Origin: Steinernema hermaphroditum
Taxonomy: Eukaryota > Nematoda > Chromadorea > Rhabditida > Steinernematidae
Direction of reading: 5' to 3'
Length of the DNA stretch: 64,000 nucleotides
NCBI GenBank assembly: GCA_030435675.1
Contig: CM059623.1
Location: 14,168,092-14,232,091 of the forward strand
Shown: positions 1 through 9,934 of the stretch, one piece after another
How positions within the stretch are numbered: the stretch's first letter is position 1
How the letters are laid out: each line of letters begins with the position of its first letter
Notes under the pieces: model-generated
Seen by the model: only the letters and a program-made list of their open reading frames with translations
The model's database searches: none
What the model was told of the DNA's origin: nothing
Position numbers and translations under genes: made by a program

Positions 1-125
1 TCATCGACGATCACGCGAAAGCCGCCGCGGAGCGTCTTCATCACTCGCCAATTCGGGGCGTCGGCCGCCTGCGGGTGCTGATGCACTTGTGCTCCTCCTT
101 TCTGTACCGTTCGCTGTGGATCCAT
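1..125 (-). CDS. N-terminal fragment of an unrecognised gene, cut by the window edge
   Basis: An ATG at 125-123 on the minus strand opens about 41 codons that run off the left edge without a stop. The visible start reads MDPQRTVQKGGAQ and continues with a His/Pro/Ala stretch and then NWRVMKTLRGGFRVIVDD. A good splice acceptor (TTTTTTGCAG, ending at 145) lies 19 nt before the ATG, so this is either the start of a trans-spliced message or follows a 5' UTR intron. The codons are G/C-ending, as in neighbouring real exons. I do not recognise a domain in so short a piece and propose no function. Confidence 0.5.
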   Translation of the reverse strand, partial: MDPQRTVQKGGAQVHQHPQAADAPNWRVMKTLRGGFRVIVD

Positions 126-698
126 CGTAGTCCTGAAGAACTTCCTGCAAAAAAATCAATCACCAATCAGTGCTCAACAAACGTAAAAACATGTTATGTC
201 CAATTCCACGACCTCACATCGCTACCTAATGGCCATAACAAGCGATAAACAAACGAAGAACGTCGTAAACACCCCTGGAAATCCAAAAAATTGCAAAATT
301 TTCGTTCGCATTTTTGCCTCCAAGAAAGTGAGCGACTCCCGAAGCGATTTTCATGTCCGTAAAAAGTACGATTTTTACGAGTTCAGCTGATTGAATTGTG
401 AACCTATAAAACAGCTTTTTCTTGTGGAAATCTTGTGATTTTGATGTGGAAGTCGATGCTCTTACGCAACTTTTCAAATTCGCAACCTAGACGAGACAGT
501 AGATAGACTAGACGGATATGTATTAAAGTGAAACCGCTTGTGATTCCCGGTTTGAAAAATCAAGTCATGTGAGAACGTCCTCTTTCGCAATGTTTCACTG
601 TGCAAATCGTGACTTTTCGACGACAGTATTCTCTCTGAACGCATACAGTATCGCGCGTACCGTGATCGTGTGATAGAGCTAATCAGTCCGAATTCTAG
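126..698. promoter_or_regulatory. Divergent intergenic region between the left-edge gene and ZNF622
   Basis: About 570 bases separate two divergently transcribed genes, so it should hold both promoters. I see no clear TATA element, X-box or repeat. Short reading frames here have no recognisable content. Confidence 0.4.
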
Positions 699-2425
699 AT
701 GGCTGAGACACAAGTAATTCGTAATTTGGATCCGTCCACTGGCATGACCTGCATCGCCTGCAGCGTCGTTTTCGCCAACTTTGACATCCAGCGTGAGCAC
801 TACAAGACCGAGTGGCATCGCTACAATTTGAAGCGTAAGGTGAGAGACATAGACATTATTCTAAGCCAGACGCAATCGCCTGCTGTCTCAAGGCAAATTC
901 CCCTCATTTCTGTTGTTGCAAATATGAAAGAGCGGTTGTAGACAGTCTGTGTGTGTTATTTTGCTCCAGAGAGTCTTTTGTTCAGTGTCCAGAGCACTGT
1001 CTAGACCAGCTGATAAATTACAATTGCGATTTCCAATAGATTTTGAGAACTTGCATTTCAGGTCGTCGGTCTCCCTCCCATCAGCGATCACCAGTTCGAC
1101 GAGAAAGTGCTGAACTCCCGTAACCAGGCCGAGAAACAAATCACCGAGGAACAGAACTGCGCTTCTCTGTGCAAAGCGTGCTCGAAAGTGTTCAAGTCAA
1201 GTAACGCTTACGACAATCACCTCAACTCGAAGCGCCATAAGGAGAACGCGGCGAAGTTCGCCAAGGAGAATGACGAGAGCACGCCTATGCATCACAAGCT
1301 CCCAGCGAAGCAGCCGACCCAGAACCTGCCTAATGTGGCGGCCGCTGGAAATAGGCTCATGAACAAGGCGGAACAGATGGCACAGGATGTGGAAGATGAG
1401 GATGACGACGATGATTCGTCCTCCGGATGGGTCACCGATCACGGAAGTGACGATGGCGACGATTATTTGGACGAAACTGATGCAATTCCCGTAGACAGCT
1501 GTCTATTCTGCCCACAAACTTCAGCCTCCATGGAGAAGAATCTCGTGCACATGAGCTACGCTCATGGTTTCTTCATCCCTGAGGCGGAATACTGTAGTGA
1601 TGTCGAAGGTCTCTTAAAGTATTTGGGTATGTGGACTACGGTAGACGTCTCCATAAGGATAGCTGTTTAGGCATGAAAGTAGGCTGTGGTCGCATGTGCT
1701 TGTGGTGTGGCGAAAAGAGCAAAACGTACAAAACGGCGAAGGACTGTCAGCGTCACATGCTCGACAAGCAGCACACGCGGATGTGCCACGAGGGAGAGCT
1801 GATCCTCGAATACGTCGACTTCTACGACTTCAGTCCGCTCTATGACACTGTCGACGGAGACGGAGATGAGCTTATGGAGGAGCCTGAAGACGTGGACAGC
1901 GACGGATTCACGTTGACTCTGCCATCTGGCGCTCGCATCGGTCATCGCTCGTTGTTCCGCTACTATCGCCAGCATCTGCGCGACACTCCTGTCGATGGTG
2001 AACGGAGGCGCCGTGGACGCGAGGCTCTCAACGGTGCTATGGGGCAATACATGGCTCTTGGATGGACTGGTACCACTGGTGGGTTGTTATTTCTACTTTT
2101 GAGCGTCTGTGTCTGTTCCGATAGACAATTCTGTTGTCTAGACACTGCGAAGAATCCCTATAATTTGATGACTCTTGTCTATACAGTTCAGTTACGCTAA
2201 TGAAACAAGCTTTCAACGAGCACTTTGGTCTAGGCTAGACACAGGACGGCGCCGTGCCATCGTTGTCTTCCCATACACATTAATAACCAAATAATCGATT
2301 TAGGAGCGCTAGCTGTGCAACGCGCCAAGGATGTCCGATTCGTTCAGAAGGTTATTGCTAAGCAACGCATGAAGCTTGGCATGAAGAAGCTATTCAAGAC
2401 TCGTGGACGTGCCGACCAGATGTAA
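699..2425 (+). CDS. znf-622: ZNF622/REI1-type zinc-finger protein, 60S ribosome maturation
   Basis: Four exons join in phase: 699-839, 1062-1626, 1671-2078 and 2304-2425, giving 411 residues. The N-terminus has the first zinc finger of the family (TCIACSVVFANFDIQREHY, then EWHRYNLKRKV, followed after the intron by a GLPP motif). A second finger follows (CKACSKVFKSSNAYDNHLNSKRH), then an acidic run, a third finger (CLFCPQTSASMEKNLVHM) and a fourth (CLWCGEKSKTYKTAKDCQRHM). The C-terminus is basic and ends GRADQM. This order matches eukaryotic ZNF622/Rei1, a cytoplasmic factor that helps release the export factor Arx1 and complete 60S subunits. Intron 2 is only 44 nt. Recognition is by finger order and the GLPP and MCLWC motifs; the four splice junctions are inferred from phase. 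Confidence 0.9.
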
Positions 2426-2594
2426 AGCGCTGGAATTAATTGTTTACTCCCGTTGTTATATTGTTGAGTTTTTAACAAAGAATTTTACCATATTCTCGTG
2501 ACTTTTTTGCGCTCCATGGATTCTCGATCCTTCGCTACATGAACTCTGAGTTGAGGTTGCATTTCGAGCTTGTTGTTCTAGGGCCGTAAAAGCG

Positions 2595-3476
2595 ATGGGC
2601 AAGCAGGAGGTTGTGCCCGAACCGGAGGAGCCGGAGATCGATCTGGCCGAGATGAAACGGCGGCGGCAAGAAGACATCTCCGAAGAAGACGCCATGGAAC
2701 TGCTCTACGACGATGTGCTCATGGCGTTCATCACTCAAGTCGCATTTGTCCACCACCGCGCCAGTACCATCGGGATAGATCTGCACATGCTGGCCGGGTC
2801 GTCGAATGGGAACTCGAACGCCGCCAGCTCGCAGCAGCCAAGCACCTCGAACGGAAAATCAACCTCAAATGGCGCCCGAAGCAAGCACGAATGCAAGTGT
2901 CCGGAGTGCGGTCGTACGATCGCCGCCACCAGATTCGCTCCACACTTGGAGAACTGCTTGGGAATGGGAAGAAACGCTTCGCGTGCGCTGAGACGACGAC
3001 CAGCTGGATTCTACGCCGCTGGAAATAGTAAGCGTTCAGGTATTTGACTGCAATGCGAGACTGAATTCAAAATCAGTCAGACGCGGAGTCTCGTTTTGTG
3101 TGGTTGGACCGGAAGTAACTCTGTCTGTCTGAAGTTTGTTAGTTTATCTGTCTGTGTTGTGAATGTGAAACAGACAGTGTGTCTCATTTTGGATGGATAG
3201 ACTGTGTAGACTGTCTGTGTGCTGGAAAACTCCATCTGATTCGTGTCTCTTTCAGATTTTGGAAGCAAATCAGACACGAATCTTGTCGCCAAAGACCTCA
3301 AAGGTATCGACGCTACGCATTCCGCCACGAACTCGATCATCGACGACGACGGCTCCGATCACGAAGGTCTCGATGTGTCTGTCGAAGACGACGACGACGA
3401 CTGGAAGGGCAAGAAGACACGCAAACGGAAGCCGGCTGCAAAGCGTGGCGCCAAAGGAGGCAAGAGAAAGCGTTAG
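2595..3476 (+). CDS. SGF11: SGF11/ATXN7L3-like subunit of the SAGA deubiquitinase module
   Basis: Two exons (2595-3027 and 3256-3476) give 217 residues. Residues about 35-60 form the N-terminal helix typical of Sgf11, which docks on Ubp8/USP22. After a Ser/Asn-rich linker comes the Sgf11 zinc finger: CKCPECGRTIAATRFAPHLENC, followed by MGRNASR. The second exon encodes an acidic patch and a very basic tail ending in KGGKRKR, likely nucleosome- or nucleus-directing. In other eukaryotes this protein links the deubiquitinase to SAGA and contacts the H2A/H2B acidic patch. The gene lies 169 bp downstream of ZNF622 on the same strand, so the two could be co-transcribed; an AATAAA lies at about 3604 after the stop. 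Confidence 0.88.
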
Positions 3477-3837
3477 ACCTACTAGATTATACATATTATC
3501 ACAGAATCACCATATTTGTACCTATTCTCCTTGACACATTGAGACCGTGTTGTGTCTATACTATGATCCTCACTATTTTATTACGAGTACTATTCTAATT
3601 AGTGAATAAATGTAATTACCCTGTAGATAGTCTATTGTCTCCTAGACAGAATAAGCCGCACAAAGAAGGTCTTGATGAAGCCTCTAGGCTCTTCGGCGCG
3701 AAGAAGACCCACCGTATGTCGAGCAGAGGTCCCGCCACGACGAGCCTGCCAACCCACCGCATCGATCGTACTTCCCGCATTCACTAGAGCAATGAGTCGC
3801 ATGGAACCACGAAATTAAGCACCCCGGAACTGGCCCT
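3477..3837 (+). other. Interval before the C2H2 gene, possibly with an undetected 5' exon
   Basis: This stretch carries the SGF11 3' end and an open stretch (about 3640-3787) with protein-like composition and a Ser/Thr-rich end. It might be an upstream exon of the zinc-finger gene that follows. No donor/acceptor pair I tried keeps the downstream frame, so I do not call it. Confidence 0.3.
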
Positions 3838-6153
3838 ATGCTGACGTCTCAGCCGAATTCTCGCTATGGGTCGAGCGCCCAGAGAGATTGCCAGCAGCCG
3901 TCGACTTCTGGCGCCTACTATGCCGTCCAGAACAAGCCGTCCACCTCGGGACAGTACTTCTACCGCAGTCCGGTCCGTTTTGTCGTCGTCGTTCTACGGT
4001 GTTAAAGAGACGCTTTTAAGTATGCTGCGGTGATGTTCCAATGCTCCGAGTGCCAGAAGAAGTTCGAGACCCGCGAGGAACTCTATGTGCACTGCGAGGA
4101 GTGTTTGGTGGAGCTGTTCGAGAACGAGGCGATGAACGCGCTGGCTAATATCAGTGCGGTTTCCCAGAGGCCCCACGCCTCATCGTCCTATCGGTCACAG
4201 CATCATGTACCGGCGGGGATCGTCGCTAAGGTGAGTTCGATGAAAGAGCCTGCAACCATGGTCCTGGCGGGCAAGAAATCTAAACGATTTTGAGATCTGT
4301 TTGAGCGCCGTTTCAGAGCGCCGTACCAATCATATCACCCAGGATCTCCACCAGAACTAAACATGCCGAAATCAATGGAATCACCGTCACTCCAACGCCT
4401 CCAAGCCTAGCCCGAACATACACTCATCCACAGCCGCTTTCTCAACCTCTGCCTCCACCTCAACCTCAACCTCGACAGCGTCAGCGTCAGCCTCCTCCAC
4501 AGCCACAGCCTCTGCCTCCGCCTCCACGCCCCCAACAACGAATACAACGCCAACCGCAGCCACCACCTCAGCCACCACCCGAACCCGAACCCGAGGTCAT
4601 CTATTACGAGGAGAATGAGATTGTCGAAAGCTATGATGCCTACCCCCAAGAGCACCAAGATCCAGGCTACGACCATATCAGTGAATATCCAATCGACCAG
4701 ATGCCAAAAACTACCGAAAATTCGTAAGACGCTCATCGCTCTATCTCCCTGTACATGGAGCTTTAGAACGACTGCCGTCGACATCGCCCAATCCACCCAT
4801 TTCAGCAGCACTTCCGGCAACGAGTACTACGTTACGGTGGAAACGGCAATCGCCTGGAACGGTGTCGACCTCACCGAACTGGACGAAGATGTGCTTCTGG
4901 ACGAGTCGACTCCTTCTCAACGCGATCCACAACCGCAACAACAACAACAACAAGAGCTGCATACTATAGAGCAGCCGGCCGTTACCGTAACCCAGGCCGA
5001 AGTGGAGGAAGAAATGTACGAATACGTTGACGAAGCGCACTATCTGCAAGAGTCCGACGAACCACAAATGGCACAGAACGGACACACAAGCACGTACGCA
5101 CCAGAGCCGTCCACGTCCATGCGATACGCGCACCACGAGAGCACCCCGAGCACTTCGGCTAATTACGGTGGTTATTCCAGTGCCAGCAGGAGTAGTCCTA
5201 GCGTCTATGCGCCTGCGCAACAGCCGGCGCCAAGGCAGTACGGAAAGAGGAAAGGCCGAACGCGATATCGAATCAATGGTGAGTCGAGGGTCGAGGTATC
5301 ATCTTGGTCTGTCATCGGTCGGAGCGGCCGGTTTCAGACAAAACGAAGGCATGGAGCGGGGTCGAACCTGCCCCGATCGGTTTATAAATTAGGCACGTCT
5401 GCAATGAGCCGACAGTTTAGCAGACAGTTTACAGGCAGACGGTTCACTGCCACTACGCCTTTGAGACCTAATAACGAAATCCCGCCCTGCCTCCTCAATT
5501 AAACTGATTCATCCTGCTCTAGATACCAACCACGAAGATGGACCTCCAAAACTAAACGCACAGAAGAAAACTACCACCTACGAAGAGGGAAAACCCAAAA
5601 TGGAATGTCCCACGTGCGGCCTCATCCTCTACCGCCACAACTTCAGCACCCACTACCGTATCCACACCGGCGAAATGCCGTTTTCTTGCGACTACTGTTC
5701 GAAACGTTTCCGGTACGCCTTTTCGCGGCTCCTGTTCATCCAAAACTCTATGAGTTCAGGACAACTTCTTCGCTCAAAGTGCATATCAGAGCTCACACCG
5801 GCGAGAAACCGTATCAGTGCCCGAAGTGTCCCTATGCATGTATCACGAAGCGAAATCTTGACCGTCACATCACAAACAACCACGAGAAGAACAACGGCGA
5901 ATTGGGAGAGAACGGCCCGCGCTACCGTAAGTCGCGCTACCGTGACGGAGACTACGGTAGCGCGACGACCGGAGTCATCTGGAAGCCCACGAGCTATCTG
6001 TCCAATCAGACGCCGTACAGCGCAAACTACGGTAGACCGATATCGGTGCCGGTGCCCGTGAACCCTCCGCCGACTCGCAATCCCTACGCAATGCCTTCGA
6101 CAAGCGGCCTAACGCAGAAAGTGCCTAGAAACAGTGTAGCTTCACGATGGTGA
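3838..6153 (+). CDS. C2H2 zinc-finger protein with proline/glutamine-rich middle
   Basis: Six exons join in phase: 3838-3972, 4021-4230, 4317-4723, 4767-5278, 5523-5712 and 5760-6153, giving 615 residues. A lone finger near the N-terminus (CSECQKKFETREELYVHC) is followed by a long Pro/Gln-rich segment and an acidic Tyr/Glu-rich part. Three fingers cluster towards the C-terminus (CPTCGLILYRHNFSTHYRIH, CDYCSKRFR with SLKVHIRAH in the next exon, CPKCPYACITKRNLDRH), joined by TGE-type linkers. A Tyr/Ser/Pro-rich tail ends VASRW. This is the build of a nuclear DNA-binding regulator, but I cannot name the orthologue. The ATG at 3838 is tentative because the frame stays open upstream to a possible acceptor (TTAAG) near 3819. 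Introns 1 and 5 are 48 and 47 nt. Confidence 0.75.
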
Positions 6154-6313
6154 CCTCGACGCTCTGAAGTGCTTTATGAGATCGACCTCCAAATTCATTT
6201 AGAACCGAGGACATATAGTATGCTCATAATAAAATATATAGTATCGAAACGGAAGGCAACACAAATAGTACAAGGCACAGAGATGGGAAAGTATTTTCTA
6301 TCTTCTTTTTCTT

Positions 6314-8035
6314 CTATGTCTTCTTTTTTGGAACCGTCGGCCGGTCGCCGCGACAATTCGGACAGTACCACTTCTTTCCCTTCGGCTTTTTTGTCAGCTG
6401 CACGCAGCCGAAGTGGAACCACTCGATCTCGCAGTCTTCATTGTCACAGCCGATCATGTCGCCGAAGGAGATGCGTTTGCAGGTGCAGTATGTTGGCTCG
6501 TCTGGCCCTTGGCCGGGCACGTATTCGGTTACTTCGTCAGTGGCTGGAAATTTGGGATTTTTAGAAGCGTCGTGATGAGATTTTGTTTGAGAGTTTGTCA
6601 AAAGCATGATGAATAATCGAGCGACTGATCGAATGAACGACCCTTTTCGAATATTCAGGGACTTTAAAGAGAGAAAAGTGTTAAATAACTATATGAAGGA
6701 CATAGAAAACACACTTACTTGACCGTTTCCGACCTCCTCCACGTCGACCAGACGTTCGCTTAGGCTTGCGCTGAACGCTAGCCGCCGTTTGACGTTTAAC
6801 ACTTCCACCTCCGCGACCACCGCGTCCTCCACGACCTCCACGCGCAGAAGCGCCACTCGACGGACCCGCTTCGCTCTGATCGGGTGATAGCGACCCGATA
6901 GAGTCATTGCGCCGTCTACTCTTCGCCGACCTCGTCGATCCAGGAGTTCGTACGGCGCTGATACGTCCTCCACGGCCCTTCGCTTTCGGCGTCGAATTCT
7001 CGTCGACCCCAGAAGTGTCGTCGCCGCCGCCTCGCTTCGGCGTATCTTTCTTCGGCGTGCTTTGCGCGCTGTTCCCCTCTTTCTTCGCGTTCTTTCCTTC
7101 GAGCCGCTTCTGCAGGAGCGCAGTCTTCTTCATCGCGATCTCTTTGACCTTTCGGATTTTGGCCGCTCGCTGTTCGGCCGTGTCCACATTCGTCGGCTTC
7201 CCTGAAACGTCATCTGAATCTGAATTGTTGTCTGACTCTCGAAATCGATGATTGAATACGAAACACTACCGCTTCGTTGGATTCTACAAAAAAATAACGT
7301 ACCGTAGCGAACGCGGACGGTCTTGCACAGCGGCATAGCCGCCTCGGCCATTTCAAAAATCACATCGAGCATCAGCGCCTGGTAGCACTTCACTAGCTTC
7401 ATCTGGTCGTCGACCACCGCCATCAACTGTCGCCGCTCGTCCGGGCTCAAGTGCATCGTCGTCAGCATTTTCATGTAGATCTTCATGTTGTGCATGCACT
7501 CCGTCGACGACGCATCGAGCTTCACATGCGAGTTCATGAGTCCGAGAAACTTCCGCAGCGACGGCCCGATCTCTTTGATGATCACCTTCCGTGCCTCGAG
7601 CAGCATGTACTTGTGCCTTATGCTCTGAGCTTTCTTCAGGTCGTTGATCTTCTTCTGCTCCAGCTCTCGCTTCTTGATCCCTTGCTTCTCCATCCTCTTC
7701 ACTAACTTCTTCAGTTCCTTCTTGGACACCTTCTTCTTCGCATCTGACTTTGCTGACTTCTCTTCTTTGACTTCGGCAGGCTTCTTCTCCGTTTTCTCCT
7801 TCTTCTTTTTCTCTTCGGGCTTCCGCTTTTTCTTTTTCTCCTCCGTCACCTTCTTCTTCCCTTTCTCGAGGGCCTTCTTCGCTACCGTATCCTTGCCTAG
7901 TTTCTTCTTCTTGTCGATCTTTTTATCTTTGATTTTTGAGGGCTTTGGCTTTTTCAACTTCTCTTTCTCCTTCTTTGGCGACGGCGACCGCTTCGGCGGC
8001 GGATCTGCCGGTTTTGGCGAGGGTGACGGGGTCAT
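6314..8035 (-). CDS. Lysine-rich protein with LEDGF-IBD-like helical domain and ING-type PHD finger
   Basis: Three exons in transcription order (7303-8035, 6719-7201, 6314-6543) join in phase and give 481 residues. The N-terminal 130 residues are almost entirely Lys/Glu/Pro. A helical segment follows (roughly 150-245; [13 protein letters not shown] ... [15 protein letters not shown] ... [13 protein letters not shown]). Its spacing resembles the integrase-binding domain of LEDGF/HRP2. Next comes a basic, Ser/Gly-rich stretch with RGGRGGRGG repeats. The last exon is a canonical C4HC3 PHD finger of ING type ([36 protein letters not shown]), which in ING proteins reads H3K4me3. No N-terminal ING domain is visible. 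A TTTTTTTCCTAG acceptor ends 3 nt before the ATG and the gene starts 133 nt after MED7, which suggests trans-splicing in an operon. The PHD call is firm; the IBD-like call is by eye. Confidence 0.75.
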
Positions 8036-8168
8036 CGCCTAGGAAAAAAACGGTAAATACTGACGAACCACGCAACACAAGACACGGTATGTGGATGGAT
8101 GAGGCCACAGCGAAATTCAGTAACACGACTGGGACAGAACTCTTTTTATTACGATAAGGTAATCACAT

Positions 8169-9166
8169 TTACAAGTCATCCATTTCAAGCTCGTCTTCGA
8201 TGGGATACCGTAATGGAATGTCTGGTACGTCGGGATTCGTATCGGGTTCGGCGCCCTCCTTCGGTGACATGAGGCTTTCCATCAAATTGGCCAGATCTTG
8301 CTCGGCTTTTAGGATATCAAGATTCAGCTCTTTGTCTCGTCGCACAATGTCCTGTGTGCGCACTAAAACGGTTTTTTATATCACTCTGTAGGTTACGCTT
8401 GGCTTTGGACTACATGATGAGTAACAACTTCAATAGGCCTAAAGATATTTGTTTTGAACTGACCTGCTCCAGGAATGTTGGGTAGTGGCACAGCTTCCCC
8501 CTCCTGCACATGTGAAAGCGTCTGGTTGACGACATCGATTCCCCGGAACTGGAGCTTGCGAACATCGTCGGTGAGCTTCTGCATCTCCTTGATCTGATGC
8601 TCCAGCATGACGGCGAGAGTAGCCCGCGCCTGCACAGGTCGATATTCATTGACCATGTGGTGCATGTTGATGAAAAGAAGACGGATTGCTTCGATTTTCT
8701 GGACACGTTCGGGGCTATCTGGCGAGTTAATGAGTATTTGCAGAAGGTCGAGGAAGTTGATAACTACACTGGCGTTCATTTTCTTGAACTCATCACGCCA
8801 CGAAAGACCTATCGTTGAGTATGCTTGGATTCCGAGTGCCTTCAAGGGGACCACGAGCTCCTGAAAGTGAAGAATGAGTACAAAGCATGAAAGTGCGAGA
8901 ATCAAAAGATACGGCTAGACATGTCAGGCCAAATCAGGCTGTACATCCAATTCAATAGAAATCTCAGCCGACAATCATGCATGTGCCCTACAAATGCAAA
9001 CGCTTACCTCCTCCAAGTTGTACCTCTCGCCAAAAACTTCGTACTCGATCGGCACAGGAGGCGGCGCCGGAACTCTGCCACACTTGATCGCCTCTGCCGT
9101 GTAGTGCCTGGCGTACTCAGGCGGCTTCGGAAACGGGCTGGTTTCCTCAGGTTTGTTCGACAACAT
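8169..9166 (-). CDS. MED7: Mediator complex subunit 7
   Basis: Exons 9008-9166, 8464-8860 and 8169-8362 join in phase to 249 residues. The N-terminal part (PFPKPPEYARHYT ... PAPPPVPIEYEVFGERYNLEE) matches the Pro-rich start of MED7. Exon 2 carries the family core, INFLDLLQILINSP, then LLFINMHHMVNEYRPVQAR. The latter is close to the human LLFVHVHHLINEYRPHQAR motif. The C-terminus is acidic (ELEMDDL). MED7 sits in the middle module of Mediator with MED21 and MED31 and is essential for RNA polymerase II transcription. I chose the ATG at 9166 because GCCGTTTCAG ends immediately before it, a likely trans-splice acceptor; the ATG 12 nt upstream would be removed. An AATAAA on this strand lies at about 8146-8151. 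Confidence 0.93.
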
Positions 9167-9240
9167 CTGAAACGGCATTTACTTCATTACAATAGAACGA
9201 TAAAATCGCACGCATTTGTACAGATAAACACAGAACAAAG

Positions 9241-9564
9241 CTAATATTGTTGACCCGACGCGGATTCGGCACGCTGCGTACGGATGTACTCCACCAGATG
9301 CGCCCCTTCTTCTTCCAACCCGTTGAGGCGCGCCTGGGCGCTGTCCAGAGCGACTCCTAGGCGATCTCGGCGCTTCTTCTCGGCCTCATATTGCACGTCG
9401 AGCTGCCTCAGGCGCTCCCGCTCCACCTCGATCTGTCGTTCCAACGCCGCCAAGTCTTTCGTCTTTTGATTCAGTTTCCGGTTCAGTTCGGCCTTCTTCG
9501 CCTTCAGTCGGCTCGTATACACTCCGATCCGGTCGACGCCTTGCAGCTCTTCGCGCTCCGACAT
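9241..9564 (-). CDS. Small coiled-coil protein, SSNA1 (NA14)-like
   Basis: A single 107-codon exon begins MSEREELQGVDRIGVYTSRL. From residue 12 to about 98 it is one continuous charged coiled coil (LNQKTKDLAALERQIEVE ... YEAEKKRRDRLGVALDSA). The size (107 versus about 119) and layout match SSNA1, a filament-forming protein of centrioles and basal bodies, but coiled coils align easily, so this is moderate evidence. An acceptor (CTCCTGTTCCAG) ends 3 nt before the ATG. The gene lies 370 nt downstream of BBS1 and only 74 nt upstream of MED7 on the same strand. The neighbourhood with a ciliary gene would suit a centriolar protein. Alternatives are a prefoldin-like or uncharacterised coiled-coil protein. 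Confidence 0.55.
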   Translation of the reverse strand: MSEREELQGVDRIGVYTSRLKAKKAELNRKLNQKTKDLAALERQIEVERERLRQLDVQYEAEKKRRDRLGVALDSAQARLNGLEEEGAHLVEYIRTQRAESASGQQY

Positions 9565-9934
9565 CTTCTGGAACAGGAGAAAGGGAATAAAGCAAGGTTC
9601 AGAGGGAAAGGCACGAATAAATAGGCGCAACCATGTTTTGCAATGCTTGAAACGTTAAACATAAATAAAACCGAACGACCGACATTTCGCGCTGGTCTCG
9701 GTGCGAATGAGCCGTTTGCGCGCGAAATCGTGCAAACGAGATGCCTGTGTCTGGAAAGGGGAGTCTGAACCAGCTTGCAGACGTCTCATGTGGTCTCGAA
9801 GACAGTCTGGCTCCCCGAGTTTCGTTCGACAACGTCTAGAACGACTTTTACTCCATCTTATGAGAACAATAAATTTGCACACATTGCAGTGTAATTATAT
9901 TCAATGCTCAAATATGGATTTCATTCTGCACAAT

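Noticed and set aside
7644..8042. Long Phe/Ser-rich open frame on the plus strand
   Set aside because: It is the antisense shadow of the lysine-rich exon (AAG codons read as CTT/TTC).
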